DNA of 64,000 nucleotides, from contig DIEX01000019.1 of the NCBI GenBank assembly GCA_002418835.1, forward strand, positions 186,001 through 250,000. Direction: 5' to 3'. The DNA is from Spirochaetia bacterium UBA5763. Lineage in GTDB: Bacteria > Spirochaetota > UBA4802 > UBA5550. This document shows, piece after piece, positions 1-8,149 of the stretch (its first letter is position 1; each line of letters opens with the position of its first letter). A model generated the notes under the pieces. It saw only the letters and a program-made list of their open reading frames with translations, was not told the origin of the DNA and did no database searches. Position numbers and translations under genes: made by a program.

Positions 1-941
1 CATCGCTTTTCCCTTCCCTTGCAGGTGAAAGCACTATCGGTCGTGTTGAGATTCTGAACTCCGCGAACAAGGATACTTCCCGCTTAACATATAAAGGTAA
101 AACAATACATGGTACTGATTTATATGTAACTAAAGAAGCTGACGAAGCAGAGCATGTCATAATTTTTGGAGGCGCACTTCATCATATTATAGCCGGGTTT
201 GGCGGAGGGAGGAAGTATATACTCCCTGGCATAGCCGGATATGATTCTATACAGCATAATCACTCGCTGGCAATGCTCCCTGACGGAAAGCCTCATCCGA
301 ATGTATACCAGGCAAATCTTGACTGCAACCCGGTGCATGAGGATATGACAAGCGCTGCGGAGCTGTTTCTCAAAGGTAAAACATCAACTCTTATTTCTGT
401 GGCAGCAAACGGAAACGGGGATATCATATGGGCGGGAGTCGGAGACTGGAAAGAGGAATTCCTAAGGGGATGCGAACAGTTAAACAGGGCCGGCAGTGTG
501 TTTATTAACGAACCAGGAGATTTTGCTATAATATCAGCTGGCGGTCACAGAAAAGACGGCCAACTCTACCAGTCAACAAAGGCTCTTTTCAACACGTACC
601 CTGCGCTGAAGGAGGGAGCAGATATTCTTTTTTTCGCAGAATGTCGTGAGGGTTCCGGTAGCGAAATGTTTGAAAAGTTTCTCACTGACTACAGGGGGAA
701 TCCGGGCGCGCTTGGGAGTGAACTTGTAAAAAACTTTAATATGGGATCATATGTTGCATACAGGGTAATAGATATCCTCACAAGATACAGGGTTACTCTT
801 GTGTCATCCTTCAGCAGGGAAGTCACTGAAAAATTCGGTTTTCATTATACCGGGGATATAGGTGGATACCTGGAAAAACTGAAAGGGAATGGGTTTATTA
901 TCCCATCCGCAGAAAACATTCTCCCTATACTAAAAAAATGA
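1..941 (+). CDS. larA: Lactate racemase family protein LarA, 3' part (5' end outside window)
   Basis: The reading frame is open from base 3, so this is the C-terminal 312 residues of a protein usually about 420 long. LarA interconverts lactate (or related 2-hydroxyacid) enantiomers using a nickel-pincer nucleotide. The sequence HIIAGFGGGRK (codons at 183-215) followed by NHSL has the LarA spacing: a His ten residues before the cofactor-linking Lys (213-215) and another His sixteen after it (261-263), matching His174, Lys184 and His200 of the Lactobacillus enzyme. Cofactor-maturation genes larE and larC lie 4.5 kb downstream on the same strand. The substrate may not be lactate, since the family is broad. 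The family call is firm. Confidence 0.88.
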   Translation, partial: SLFPSLAGESTIGRVEILNSANKDTSRLTYKGKTIHGTDLYVTKEADEAEHVIIFGGALHHIIAGFGGGRKYILPGIAGYDSIQHNHSLAMLPDGKPHPNVYQANLDCNPVHEDMTSAAELFLKGKTSTLISVAANGNGDIIWAGVGDWKEEFLRGCEQLNRAGSVFINEPGDFAIISAGGHRKDGQLYQSTKALFNTYPALKEGADILFFAECREGSGSEMFEKFLTDYRGNPGALGSELVKNFNMGSYVAYRVIDILTRYRVTLVSSFSREVTEKFGFHYTGDIGGYLEKLKGNGFIIPSAENILPILKK

Positions 942-997
942 ATTTGAACCGTCATAAAACGGATTAAATAAATCATTAAATCTAATGGAGGAAATCC

Positions 998-2134
998 ATG
1001 CTTAAGAGACTTTCAGTAGTTTCGGTGTTCCTGTCTGCTCTTTTCGCCGCATCAGCGGTTCTGGCTCAGGATACAACGATCACAGTAAAAAAATTCGATC
1101 CGTACGCATCGATCAGGGTTTTCCTGGGATACCACAATACAGATCCCGCTAAGCCTGCAAAAGGTGAAACAGAGCTTATCAACAGACTCCAGTCTAACAC
1201 AAGGTTTGGCGCGAAGATGGAGATTGAGGGTGTTAAAGCTCATGTTGAATTCGGGCTCAATACAAACTCTGCCGGTGATCCTGCTTATCTCAGGCTCGCA
1301 TATGCCACATACGATTTTAACGGGATCCAGTTTATGGCAGGGCAGAACTACACACCTTATTTCTTTCCCGCAGTAGGTGACTATGCTGATGACAACAACC
1401 TCAACGGCTTCGGCACATCATATGACGGACGTCAGCAGCAGATTATGGTGTCATGGAACGGTCTGTATGTTTCTTTAATAGAAACAAGTAAAACAACAAC
1501 AGGGGTTTCCGGATCAGGTACTGATGGCGTCATAAAAGACACAACAGTACAATATCCGAAAGTTGCGGCTGGTTATGATTTTAAATCAGGAGCAAATGTA
1601 TTCGGCATTGGTGGTGCTTACAATACTGTTAAAATCAATGATCAGGGTTCAGTAATGGACGGCAAAAAGCTTGCTTCATGGATAACATACGCTCACGCAA
1701 ATTTAGCTCTTGGTGATTTTACATTAAGAGGTAACGCGATGTATGGAGTGAACACGGGAAACTTCGGCCTTGTTTCGAGCCCTAAAGCTGCAAACGCTGA
1801 CTCAATTGCAGCAGTATCTATGCCTACTGAAGTAGTAGTTGATGTAGATAAATTCGAAGACACAAAGCATTTTGAAGGTTTCATAAACCCGATGTATAAA
1901 ATTACACAATCATTACTTATCGGTCTTGGCGCAGGTTATGCTCAGGTTAAAAATGATGCATATGCTAAAACAGATAAACAGGTGGCATACTTTATCAATG
2001 CAAAGTATAATATTAACAAGTACTTTCACATTGCTCCTGAATTTGCATACAGGGATTTTATAAAGGATGAGACAGGCGCTGATGAGGGAACAGAATACTA
2101 TGCTGGCGCAAAAGTCCAGTTTGATGTATTCTGA
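998..2134 (+). CDS. Porin-like outer-membrane beta-barrel protein
   Basis: 378 residues with a clear Sec signal peptide (residues 1-23, ending ASAVLAQ). The rest is rich in alternating aromatic and polar strands (for example ASIRVFLGYHNT, AKMEIEGVKAHVEFGL, FIKDETGADEGTEYYAGAKV) and ends in an aromatic residue (VQFDVF), as outer-membrane barrel proteins do for BAM recognition. A GGAGG ribosome site sits 8 bases before the ATG. It probably forms a channel or passive pore. It follows larA by 56 bases and precedes an oxidoreductase. No specific substrate can be read from the sequence, and no family name beyond porin-like is safe. Confidence 0.72.
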   Translation: MLKRLSVVSVFLSALFAASAVLAQDTTITVKKFDPYASIRVFLGYHNTDPAKPAKGETELINRLQSNTRFGAKMEIEGVKAHVEFGLNTNSAGDPAYLRLAYATYDFNGIQFMAGQNYTPYFFPAVGDYADDNNLNGFGTSYDGRQQQIMVSWNGLYVSLIETSKTTTGVSGSGTDGVIKDTTVQYPKVAAGYDFKSGANVFGIGGAYNTVKINDQGSVMDGKKLASWITYAHANLALGDFTLRGNAMYGVNTGNFGLVSSPKAANADSIAAVSMPTEVVVDVDKFEDTKHFEGFINPMYKITQSLLIGLGAGYAQVKNDAYAKTDKQVAYFINAKYNINKYFHIAPEFAYRDFIKDETGADEGTEYYAGAKVQFDVF

Positions 2135-2283
2135 TTTTATACTATAGTATTCATCAATTTGTTGGAAGGGGATTCTTTGAGGGATCCCCTTCTGCATTTC
2201 AGGGAATATATAGTCTATGAAATGAAGAAGGGATTACCGGAATGAGAAATTTTTTATCATCATCTGCATCAGAGGTATAATAT

Positions 2284-3006
2284 ATGAAAGTGCTCGTAAT
2301 AAACGGCAGCTCAAGAGGAGAGGAAGGACTTACCCATAAACTTGTTCAGAGTTTCACTGCGGGATTGAGATCCGGCGGAGCTGATGTGACAGTCCATAAC
2401 CTTAATAATATGAAAATCTCACCATGCAAGGGATGCCTCAAATGCATGCATAACACACACGGGGAATGCGTAATCTGGGATGACATGTATGTATTATATA
2501 GTGAACTTAAAAATTCCGATTTGTTTGTAATAGGTACGCCTGTTTACACTGACAATATGACTGCGCTTATGAAGGTTGTTATAGACAGATGCATGTGCGC
2601 CATGAGCCCTTTTCTTAGAAGAGATGAGGATGGGAGAACCCGTCATGAGTATAACTGGAGGATGCCTGAATATTTTTTTCTTTTGAGCACCTGCGCTTTC
2701 CCTGAGTCTGAAACATTCTATCCGCTTATAGCAACTTACAAGGCCCAGGTGAAAAATTTTGATTGCAAATCAGCAGGAGAGATATGTATCCCCGGTGCCC
2801 TTGCCTTAATTACAGAACCGCAACTGATTACTGAACGGCTTGGTATGATTGAACGTTCCGGTGAGCTTATCGCGTCAGGTGAGGGTCTTTCGCTTGAGAC
2901 ATCAATTCTACTGAACAGACCGATACTCAGCCCCGCCGAATATATTAGAATTGCCTCGAAGTATGAAGACTGGTGCAGAAACCAGACTAAAGCTGAGCAT
3001 CTGTAG
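2284..3006 (+). CDS. Flavodoxin-fold NAD(P)H-dependent oxidoreductase, iron-sulfur flavoprotein-like
   Basis: 240 residues. The N-terminus (MKVLVINGSSRGEEGLT) is the FMN phosphate-binding start of the NADPH-dependent FMN reductase/flavodoxin fold. A cysteine cluster CKGCLKC followed by a further Cys (GECVIWDD) around residues 48-62 is the signature of iron-sulfur flavoprotein-like members, and GTPVYTDNMTALMKVVIDR is the second flavin-contact motif. These enzymes pass electrons from NAD(P)H or ferredoxin to small acceptors in the cytoplasm. The ribosome site AGAGG precedes the ATG. Whether a cluster is bound cannot be told, because the Cys spacing also occurs in members without one. Confidence 0.8.
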   Translation: MKVLVINGSSRGEEGLTHKLVQSFTAGLRSGGADVTVHNLNNMKISPCKGCLKCMHNTHGECVIWDDMYVLYSELKNSDLFVIGTPVYTDNMTALMKVVIDRCMCAMSPFLRRDEDGRTRHEYNWRMPEYFFLLSTCAFPESETFYPLIATYKAQVKNFDCKSAGEICIPGALALITEPQLITERLGMIERSGELIASGEGLSLETSILLNRPILSPAEYIRIASKYEDWCRNQTKAEHL

Positions 3007-3162
3007 GATAAATAACCTACAGAAAAAGGGGGCCTCCCACCTATTCCTGAATCGTTATATTTTAGCGTAAATTAAATGTATCACTGGTTAAAACAATAAT
3101 GACTGATGTGCATCCGTGCACTCAGCCGGTGTTATGAAATATTGATTGTTCCGGAGGAATAT

Positions 3163-4995
3163 ATGGTATTAAACAGACTTGTTGATTCAAGAGACGTGAG
3201 ATTTGTTCTTTTTGAAATGCTTGAAATGGAGAAACTCAGCAGCTTTGAAAAATTTGCAGATTTCGACAGGGAGATGTACGAACAGATCCTTGATCTTGCT
3301 GAGGCTATTTCAATTGAACAGGTTTATCCGGCCAATGAAGTTGCAGATAAGACAGGCGTAAAATATGACCCCGCTGCGAAAACTGTCACACTCCCTGATG
3401 AGGTAAAAAACGCTTTAAAAGCTTATTATGAAGCTGGGTTTGCCGGACTTTCGTTACCTATGGAGTTTGGCGGGATGGGGATGCCTGACGCGCTTTTCCA
3501 GGCGGCAACGGAATACTTTACTGCATCTGGCCCGGGGCTCACCATGTACCCTCATTTAATAGTTGGTACGGCAAATCTTCTTATAAACTTCGGCACCGAG
3601 GAGCAGAAGTCTCTTTATCTTGAAAAACTCGTGTCAGGGGAGTGGGGCGGAACAATGTGCCTTACCGAACCTGACGCCGGATCAGATGTCGGAGGGATAA
3701 AGACAAAGGCCGCGAGGCAGGCTGACGGGACTTTTCTTATTACGGGGCAGAAGATATTCATCTCCGCCGGGGATCAGAATGTAAACGACAATATAATCCA
3801 TATGGTGCTCGCCCGAATTGAAGGTGACCCTGAAGGGACAAGAGGGCTCTCTCTGTTCATCGTACCCAAGTACATTGTAAATCCAAACGGGTCTATTGGC
3901 GCACAGAACGACGTTTTCCCGACTGGTGTTGAACACAAGATGGGGCTCCGCAATTCGGCAACATGTACGCTTGCTTTTGGGGATAACGGGAAATGCACGG
4001 GATATCTTCTTGGCAATGAACGTGAGGGTATGAAGAACATGTTCCACATGATGAATGAGTCAAGGTTATATGTCGGGCTTCAGGCATGCGCGGTATCAAG
4101 CGCGTCATACATGCATTCAGTTACATACGCCAGGAACAGGATACAGGGGGACGCGCCAATAATTGATTTTCCCGACGTGAAGAGAACTCTCCTCTGGATG
4201 AAATCTAACGTGGAAGCCATGAGGGCGCTTGTGTATTACCTCGGCTATAATATTGACATGTCACACCTTCTGGAAGGCGAAGAGGCAAAAGAGGTGGAAG
4301 CTTTAATTGATTTCCTGATACCTGTTTGCAAAGCTGGCAACTCTGACATGGCGTGGCTTGTAACTTCAGAAGGGATTCAGGTCTACGGGGGCTATGGTTT
4401 CTGCTCCGACTATCCTGTGGAGAGATTCGCGAGAGACACAAAGATACTCGCTATATATGAAGGGACAAACGGGATACAGTCTATTGACCTTACTATGAGG
4501 AAGAGCCTGCTCGACAAGGGGCAGTACAAGCTTAATGTTTTTAAGAAGAAAATACTTGAAACTGCGACAAAGGCAAGGGGAATAGTTGATGACAGGTATA
4601 TCGATCCCGTTGTAAACGCTCTCCCTGAGTTTGACAGGGCCCTCGCGTATCTTGGAGGAAAACTCTCCGAAAATAAGGATTCAGTCCTGGCCAAGGCAAA
4701 CCAGTACAGGCACGCGGTTGTGACGTTGACCTACGCGTGGATGCATCTCTGGAACCTCGCCATTACAGAGAAAAAGAGATCTGAACTTGTGAAAGGTATG
4801 ACCGGAGAAGCGTTAAACGCGTTCATAAAGGAAAACAAAGAAGCGGCTTTCTATGAAGGGAAGGTACTTGCCGGAAGGTATTATATAAGCGCCGAGTTTT
4901 CAAAGTTTTCAGGGATGATTGACTATATATTGAAGGGTGATGATTCGGTGGAGAATGCGTTCGTTGACATTTTTACCGGCGCACCTGAGGAGTAG
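3163..4995 (+). CDS. Acyl-CoA dehydrogenase, long DmdC-like subfamily
   Basis: 610 residues, longer than the usual 380 because it carries the extra N- and C-terminal domains of the DmdC-like (methylthiopropanoyl-CoA dehydrogenase-like) branch. Seen: FAD/acyl-CoA core motifs MCLTEPDAGSDVGG and FLITGQKIFISAGD, and YEGTNGIQ whose Glu (codon 4459-4461, residue 433) is the expected catalytic base. The ATG at 3163 is chosen over upstream starts because CCGGAGG precedes it at proper spacing and it aligns with the paralogue at 47502 (NRLVDSRD versus DRIVDSRD). It oxidises an acyl-CoA to the enoyl-CoA; the chain length is unknown. The thioesterase gene follows after 10 bases, so the two are probably co-transcribed. 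Confidence 0.9.
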   Translation: MVLNRLVDSRDVRFVLFEMLEMEKLSSFEKFADFDREMYEQILDLAEAISIEQVYPANEVADKTGVKYDPAAKTVTLPDEVKNALKAYYEAGFAGLSLPMEFGGMGMPDALFQAATEYFTASGPGLTMYPHLIVGTANLLINFGTEEQKSLYLEKLVSGEWGGTMCLTEPDAGSDVGGIKTKAARQADGTFLITGQKIFISAGDQNVNDNIIHMVLARIEGDPEGTRGLSLFIVPKYIVNPNGSIGAQNDVFPTGVEHKMGLRNSATCTLAFGDNGKCTGYLLGNEREGMKNMFHMMNESRLYVGLQACAVSSASYMHSVTYARNRIQGDAPIIDFPDVKRTLLWMKSNVEAMRALVYYLGYNIDMSHLLEGEEAKEVEALIDFLIPVCKAGNSDMAWLVTSEGIQVYGGYGFCSDYPVERFARDTKILAIYEGTNGIQSIDLTMRKSLLDKGQYKLNVFKKKILETATKARGIVDDRYIDPVVNALPEFDRALAYLGGKLSENKDSVLAKANQYRHAVVTLTYAWMHLWNLAITEKKRSELVKGMTGEALNAFIKENKEAAFYEGKVLAGRYYISAEFSKFSGMIDYILKGDDSVENAFVDIFTGAPEE

Positions 4996-5005
4996 GAGGT
5001 CGTTT

Positions 5006-5386
5006 ATGAAAGAAGTAATTGCAGGACTTAAATGCGTCAGGAGCCAGGTTGTGGAGTATCAGCATACCGCAGCCGCGCTCGGGAACGGAAGCGTGGAGGT
5101 TTTTTCAACGCCTCACATGCTTGCCCTGGTTGAGATGGCTTGCGCGGACGCTGTGGCCCCGTATCTTGATGAAGGGGAGGTTACAGTTGGCATGAAAGTG
5201 GAGCTGACTCACCTTGCCCCTACTCCGGTAGGCATGAAAGTCTCGGCGTCTGCAGTTCTTGAAGATGTAAAGGGGAAGCTTTTTACCTTTAAGGTGGATG
5301 TAAATGATGAAGAAAAAAAAGCAGGTATCGCCGTTCATACCAGAGCGGTGGTAAAGCTCGCGAATTTTCTTGGTAAACATCAGTGA
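5006..5386 (+). CDS. Hotdog-fold thioesterase of the fluoroacetyl-CoA thioesterase (FlK) type
   Basis: 126 residues, the normal length for FlK-type single hotdog proteins. Thr35, Glu43 and His69 have exactly the 8 and 26 residue spacings of the FlK catalytic Thr42, Glu50 and His76, and the surrounding STPHMLALVEMAC and TVGMKVELTHLAPTPVG match the family. It hydrolyses a small acyl-CoA thioester in the cytosol. Fluoroacetyl-CoA is only one possible substrate, and most homologues have none assigned. The ATG at 5006 follows AGGAGG, and an upstream in-frame ATG at 4937 lies inside the dehydrogenase gene. The tight spacing to the dehydrogenase suggests they share an acyl-CoA pathway. Confidence 0.82.
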   Translation: MKEVIAGLKCVRSQVVEYQHTAAALGNGSVEVFSTPHMLALVEMACADAVAPYLDEGEVTVGMKVELTHLAPTPVGMKVSASAVLEDVKGKLFTFKVDVNDEEKKAGIAVHTRAVVKLANFLGKHQ

Positions 5387-5447
5387 TGGCCGGAATTTTC
5401 AGGACAGATTTTTTATATTGGAAGGAACATATTGATGGAGTTATGTA

Positions 5448-6287
5448 ATGAATGGCTTTCCCTTATCATCTGAGACAAGGATATGTCTGATGCGTTTGAA
5501 TGATCTGCTTTCCGGAATGGGTGGAGTTGCTGTCGCTTTTTCCGGTGGTGTTGACAGCACTCTGCTTCTTGAGGTGGCTTCTCGTTTTGAAAAAATGAAG
5601 GTTCTTGCTGTTACTGTACACAGTCCACTGTTGTCTTTGCATGAGATGGACCAGGTTTTCGAATATATTCAAAGAAAAAAGATAGAGCATCATGTAGTGC
5701 GGGCAGATGTTTTCGCCAGGAGAGAGATAGTAGAGAATTCCCCCGAGAGATGTTATCATTGCAAAAAGTTTATTTTTGGAAGTATAATAAAAGCTGCTGA
5801 AGGCAGAGGAATTGATACTGTGATAGACGGGACACACGATGATGATATGAATGATTTCAGGCCAGGTATAAAGGCTTTGGAGGAACTTGGCGTGATGAGC
5901 CCACTTAAAATATCTGGATTCAGAAAGAAAAACATCAGGGAACTCGCCAGATTTTACAATATGTCAACATGGGACACGCCGTCAACTCCATGCCTTGCGA
6001 CCAGGGTGCCATGCGGGATACCGCTTGATTTACGCACGATTAAGATTATAGAAAAAGGAGAGAGCTTCCTTCACTGTATAGGGTTCCCGGAAGTGAGGCT
6101 CAGGGTTCACAGGGATGTCGCCAGGATAGAAGTTCCCTCGGACAGGATATCAGAGATTGTATCTGAACCTGTAAGGAATAAATTATTCATGTATCTTAAA
6201 TCGCTTGGACTCGATTTTATATCTGTTGATCTTCAAGGATATAGAACTGGAAGCATGAATTATAGAGGGGAACAAAAAAAATGTTAA
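5448..6287 (+). CDS. larE: ATP-dependent sulfur transferase LarE for the nickel-pincer cofactor
   Basis: 279 residues. The PP-loop ATP-pyrophosphatase motif SGGVDS is at residues 32-37. RCYHCK (Cys102, Cys105) and STPCLATRVPCG (Cys182) are typical of LarE. LarE adenylates pyridinium biscarboxylate mononucleotide and inserts sulfur to make the pincer thiocarboxylates. Cys182 lies where the sacrificial Cys of the Lactobacillus enzyme is expected. Having a CxxC pair as well places this protein with LarE forms that may hold an iron-sulfur cluster. GGAG sits 7 bases before the ATG. The gene overlaps larC by 7 bases, so the two are translationally coupled. Confidence 0.9.
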   Translation: MNGFPLSSETRICLMRLNDLLSGMGGVAVAFSGGVDSTLLLEVASRFEKMKVLAVTVHSPLLSLHEMDQVFEYIQRKKIEHHVVRADVFARREIVENSPERCYHCKKFIFGSIIKAAEGRGIDTVIDGTHDDDMNDFRPGIKALEELGVMSPLKISGFRKKNIRELARFYNMSTWDTPSTPCLATRVPCGIPLDLRTIKIIEKGESFLHCIGFPEVRLRVHRDVARIEVPSDRISEIVSEPVRNKLFMYLKSLGLDFISVDLQGYRTGSMNYRGEQKKC

Positions 6288-6994
6288 CGGCATATTTCGA
6301 CTGTTTTTCAGGCATAAGCGGCGATATGTTATTGGGCGCTTTTCTTGATGCCGGACTTGAATTCACGGAGCTTGAAAGGCATATCGCGGGACTTGCTCTT
6401 TCGGGATATGAAATCTCCTGTAAAAAGATCCTTAAAAAAGGAATTTCATCCTCATCTTTCAACGTGAATGTTATTGATGAACAGCCCTGTAGGGGATTTA
6501 CTGAAATAGCTGATATTATCATGAGAAGCTCCCTGGAAAAATCTGTAAAAAATAATGCCATTTCAATTTTTCGTATCATAGGTATGGCTGAAGCGAAGGT
6601 ACATCATAAGACGCTTGAGGATGTACACTTTCATGAAATAGGAGCGGTAGATTCAATAATAGATATATGCGGCGCCGCTATAGCTTTTCATATAATGGGC
6701 ATAAAAAGAGTGGTTTCATCACCTCTAAATACAGGTTGTGGTTATGTAAAAACTGAGCACGGCCTTCTTCCTGTCCCGGCCCCTGCAACAGCGGAGATAT
6801 TGAAAGGAATACCGTTTTACGCGAATGAAGTTGAAGGGGAGCTTGTTACTCCAACAGGCGCAGCAGTTATTTCTTTTTATACAGGGTCTTTTTCACAAAT
6901 GCCGGAAATGAAGGTAATGAATATTGGTTATGGCGCAGGTACAAGGGAGCTTGATATTCCGAATCTCCTGAGGTTGTATATTGGATACTGCTGA
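6281..6994 (+). CDS. larC: Nickel insertion protein LarC, first half only (LarC1)
   Basis: 237 residues, against about 400 for full LarC. Present: the N-terminal DCFSGISGDM, the central HFHEIGAVDSIIDICG and PVPAPATAEIL, and the late motif GYGAGTRE, all of the LarC/DUF111 first domain. The reading ends soon after, at YIGYC. LarC is a CTP-dependent cyclometallase that inserts Ni into the pincer nucleotide. In Lactobacillus its second half, LarC2, is reached by ribosomal frameshift. Here the other frames after the stop encode nothing resembling LarC2, and a 23-bp inverted repeat begins 8 bases later. LarC2 must be encoded elsewhere or be missing. Confidence 0.87.
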   Translation: MLTAYFDCFSGISGDMLLGAFLDAGLEFTELERHIAGLALSGYEISCKKILKKGISSSSFNVNVIDEQPCRGFTEIADIIMRSSLEKSVKNNAISIFRIIGMAEAKVHHKTLEDVHFHEIGAVDSIIDICGAAIAFHIMGIKRVVSSPLNTGCGYVKTEHGLLPVPAPATAEILKGIPFYANEVEGELVTPTGAAVISFYTGSFSQMPEMKVMNIGYGAGTRELDIPNLLRLYIGYC

Positions 6995-7002
6995 TTGCGG
7001 CG

Positions 7003-7059
7003 AAACGGAGAATTATATTATTTAACCGGTATTTGTTTAAATAATATAATTCTCCGTTT
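7003..7059. repeat. Perfect 23-bp inverted repeat after larC
   Basis: Arms 7003-7025 and 7037-7059 are exact reverse complements (AAACGGAGAATTATATTATT and onward), with an 11-base loop. It starts 8 bases after the larC stop. The 3' arm ends in only four T residues, so it may act together with the GC-rich terminator just downstream, or protect the transcript 3' end. Confidence 0.85.
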
Positions 7060-7071
7060 TAACTGTGCTCT

Positions 7072-7095
7072 CCCGGGGCAACCCGGGTTTTTTTT
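7072..7095 (+). terminator. Rho-independent terminator with GCAA tetraloop
   Basis: CCCGGG (7072-7077), loop GCAA (7078-7081), CCCGGG (7082-7087), then eight T residues. This is a compact textbook intrinsic terminator for the upstream plus-strand larE-larC unit. Confidence 0.88.
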
Positions 7096-7186
7096 CAAAT
7101 ATTATAGTCTACGCTTACCTATAATGGTATTCTTTATAACTTCAGAGAGGCGGGGAATTTAATCATAAAATCAGTTCAGCGTCTAC

Positions 7187-7972
7187 TTATTGAAAAAGTA
7201 ACCTCCTTATCGTCGGTTTCCATATCTCAGGTGACCATACCGAAAAATAATGCACCCTGCGCCTTATCCTGTTCGGTGGTTCTTCCAGAAGTTTTTCCAT
7301 TCTTTCAAAGATCTCCCCGCTGCCAGCTGAGCCGATACAGTTTCCGTGCGGAATAAGTATCTGTTCCGCGCCAAGTTCCCCCATCTTCCTGTAGGAGTGT
7401 TTCATTTTTTTTCTGAATATTACAGGTAGCGGAAGATAGACCCGCCCCCTTACTTCAATTATGCTGTCACCGCAGTAAAGAATTTTTTCCCCTTCGTTAA
7501 AAACAGCAATATCATGGCTTGTGTGTCCCGGTGTATATATTACCCTCCAGTCATTGAAAAAGGGTAGAGGTTCCATGTCGCTCATCAGGTAATCAGGCCC
7601 TGTTATACGTTTGCTGAAAACTTTTCTGATTTTTGTCTTATGTTTTACTGCAACAATCTGCGCCATAAGGCAGTCCAGTTTATGCTGGAACCACCCTGTT
7701 GACCCTGAATACCACTCATCGATGTTTTTATAGGCAGCTATCCGTGTGCCGTATTTTTTGCGGAGAATCGGTGCTGCTCCTGAATGGTCAGGATGCATAT
7801 GAGATACTATAGCAAGTTTTATGTTGGAAACAGGCCTGTTTAACTCTTCAGTGCAGAATTTTTCAATAAGATCAACATCAGCAGGGGAGCCCCCATCCAG
7901 CAGCAGGAGATAATCTTCATATTCAGCAATAAAAAGCGTATTTATGTATCCGTTTAAACTGTGTATTTTCAT
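7187..7972 (-). CDS. Metallo-beta-lactamase fold hydrolase
   Basis: 261 residues. The zinc motif HMHPDH is at residues 58-63 (His58, His60, Asp62, His63), with the later ligands in TPGHTSHD, YCGDSII and IPHGN. The fold is that of glyoxalase II-like hydrolases acting on thioesters, lactones or phosphoesters; the specific substrate is not evident. An insert at about 85-125 (WYSGSTGWFQHKLDCLMAQ) is richer in hydrophobic residues than usual. The C-terminal 30 residues are basic and not part of the core fold. The gene is alone on the minus strand, divergent from the TetR gene starting at 8150. Confidence 0.85.
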   Translation of the reverse strand: MKIHSLNGYINTLFIAEYEDYLLLLDGGSPADVDLIEKFCTEELNRPVSNIKLAIVSHMHPDHSGAAPILRKKYGTRIAAYKNIDEWYSGSTGWFQHKLDCLMAQIVAVKHKTKIRKVFSKRITGPDYLMSDMEPLPFFNDWRVIYTPGHTSHDIAVFNEGEKILYCGDSIIEVRGRVYLPLPVIFRKKMKHSYRKMGELGAEQILIPHGNCIGSAGSGEIFERMEKLLEEPPNRIRRRVHYFSVWSPEIWKPTIRRLLFQ

Positions 7973-8149
7973 GGTGCCCCCGTTAAACGCTGTCTTTTGC
8001 GCTGAACACTGTTTAGTATAATAAATATGGTTTAAATAGTCAAATAATATTCAGCAATTTAAATAGAATTTTCAAAAATTGATTTTTCTCTTGCCATTTA
8101 AGCAGGTAAACTACTCTAATTATAATAATCAATATCCGCAGGTAGTAGA

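Noticed and set aside
6985..7060. Programmed frameshift restoring a LarC2 domain
   Set aside because: Both other frames downstream run into the inverted repeat and lack LarC2-like sequence.
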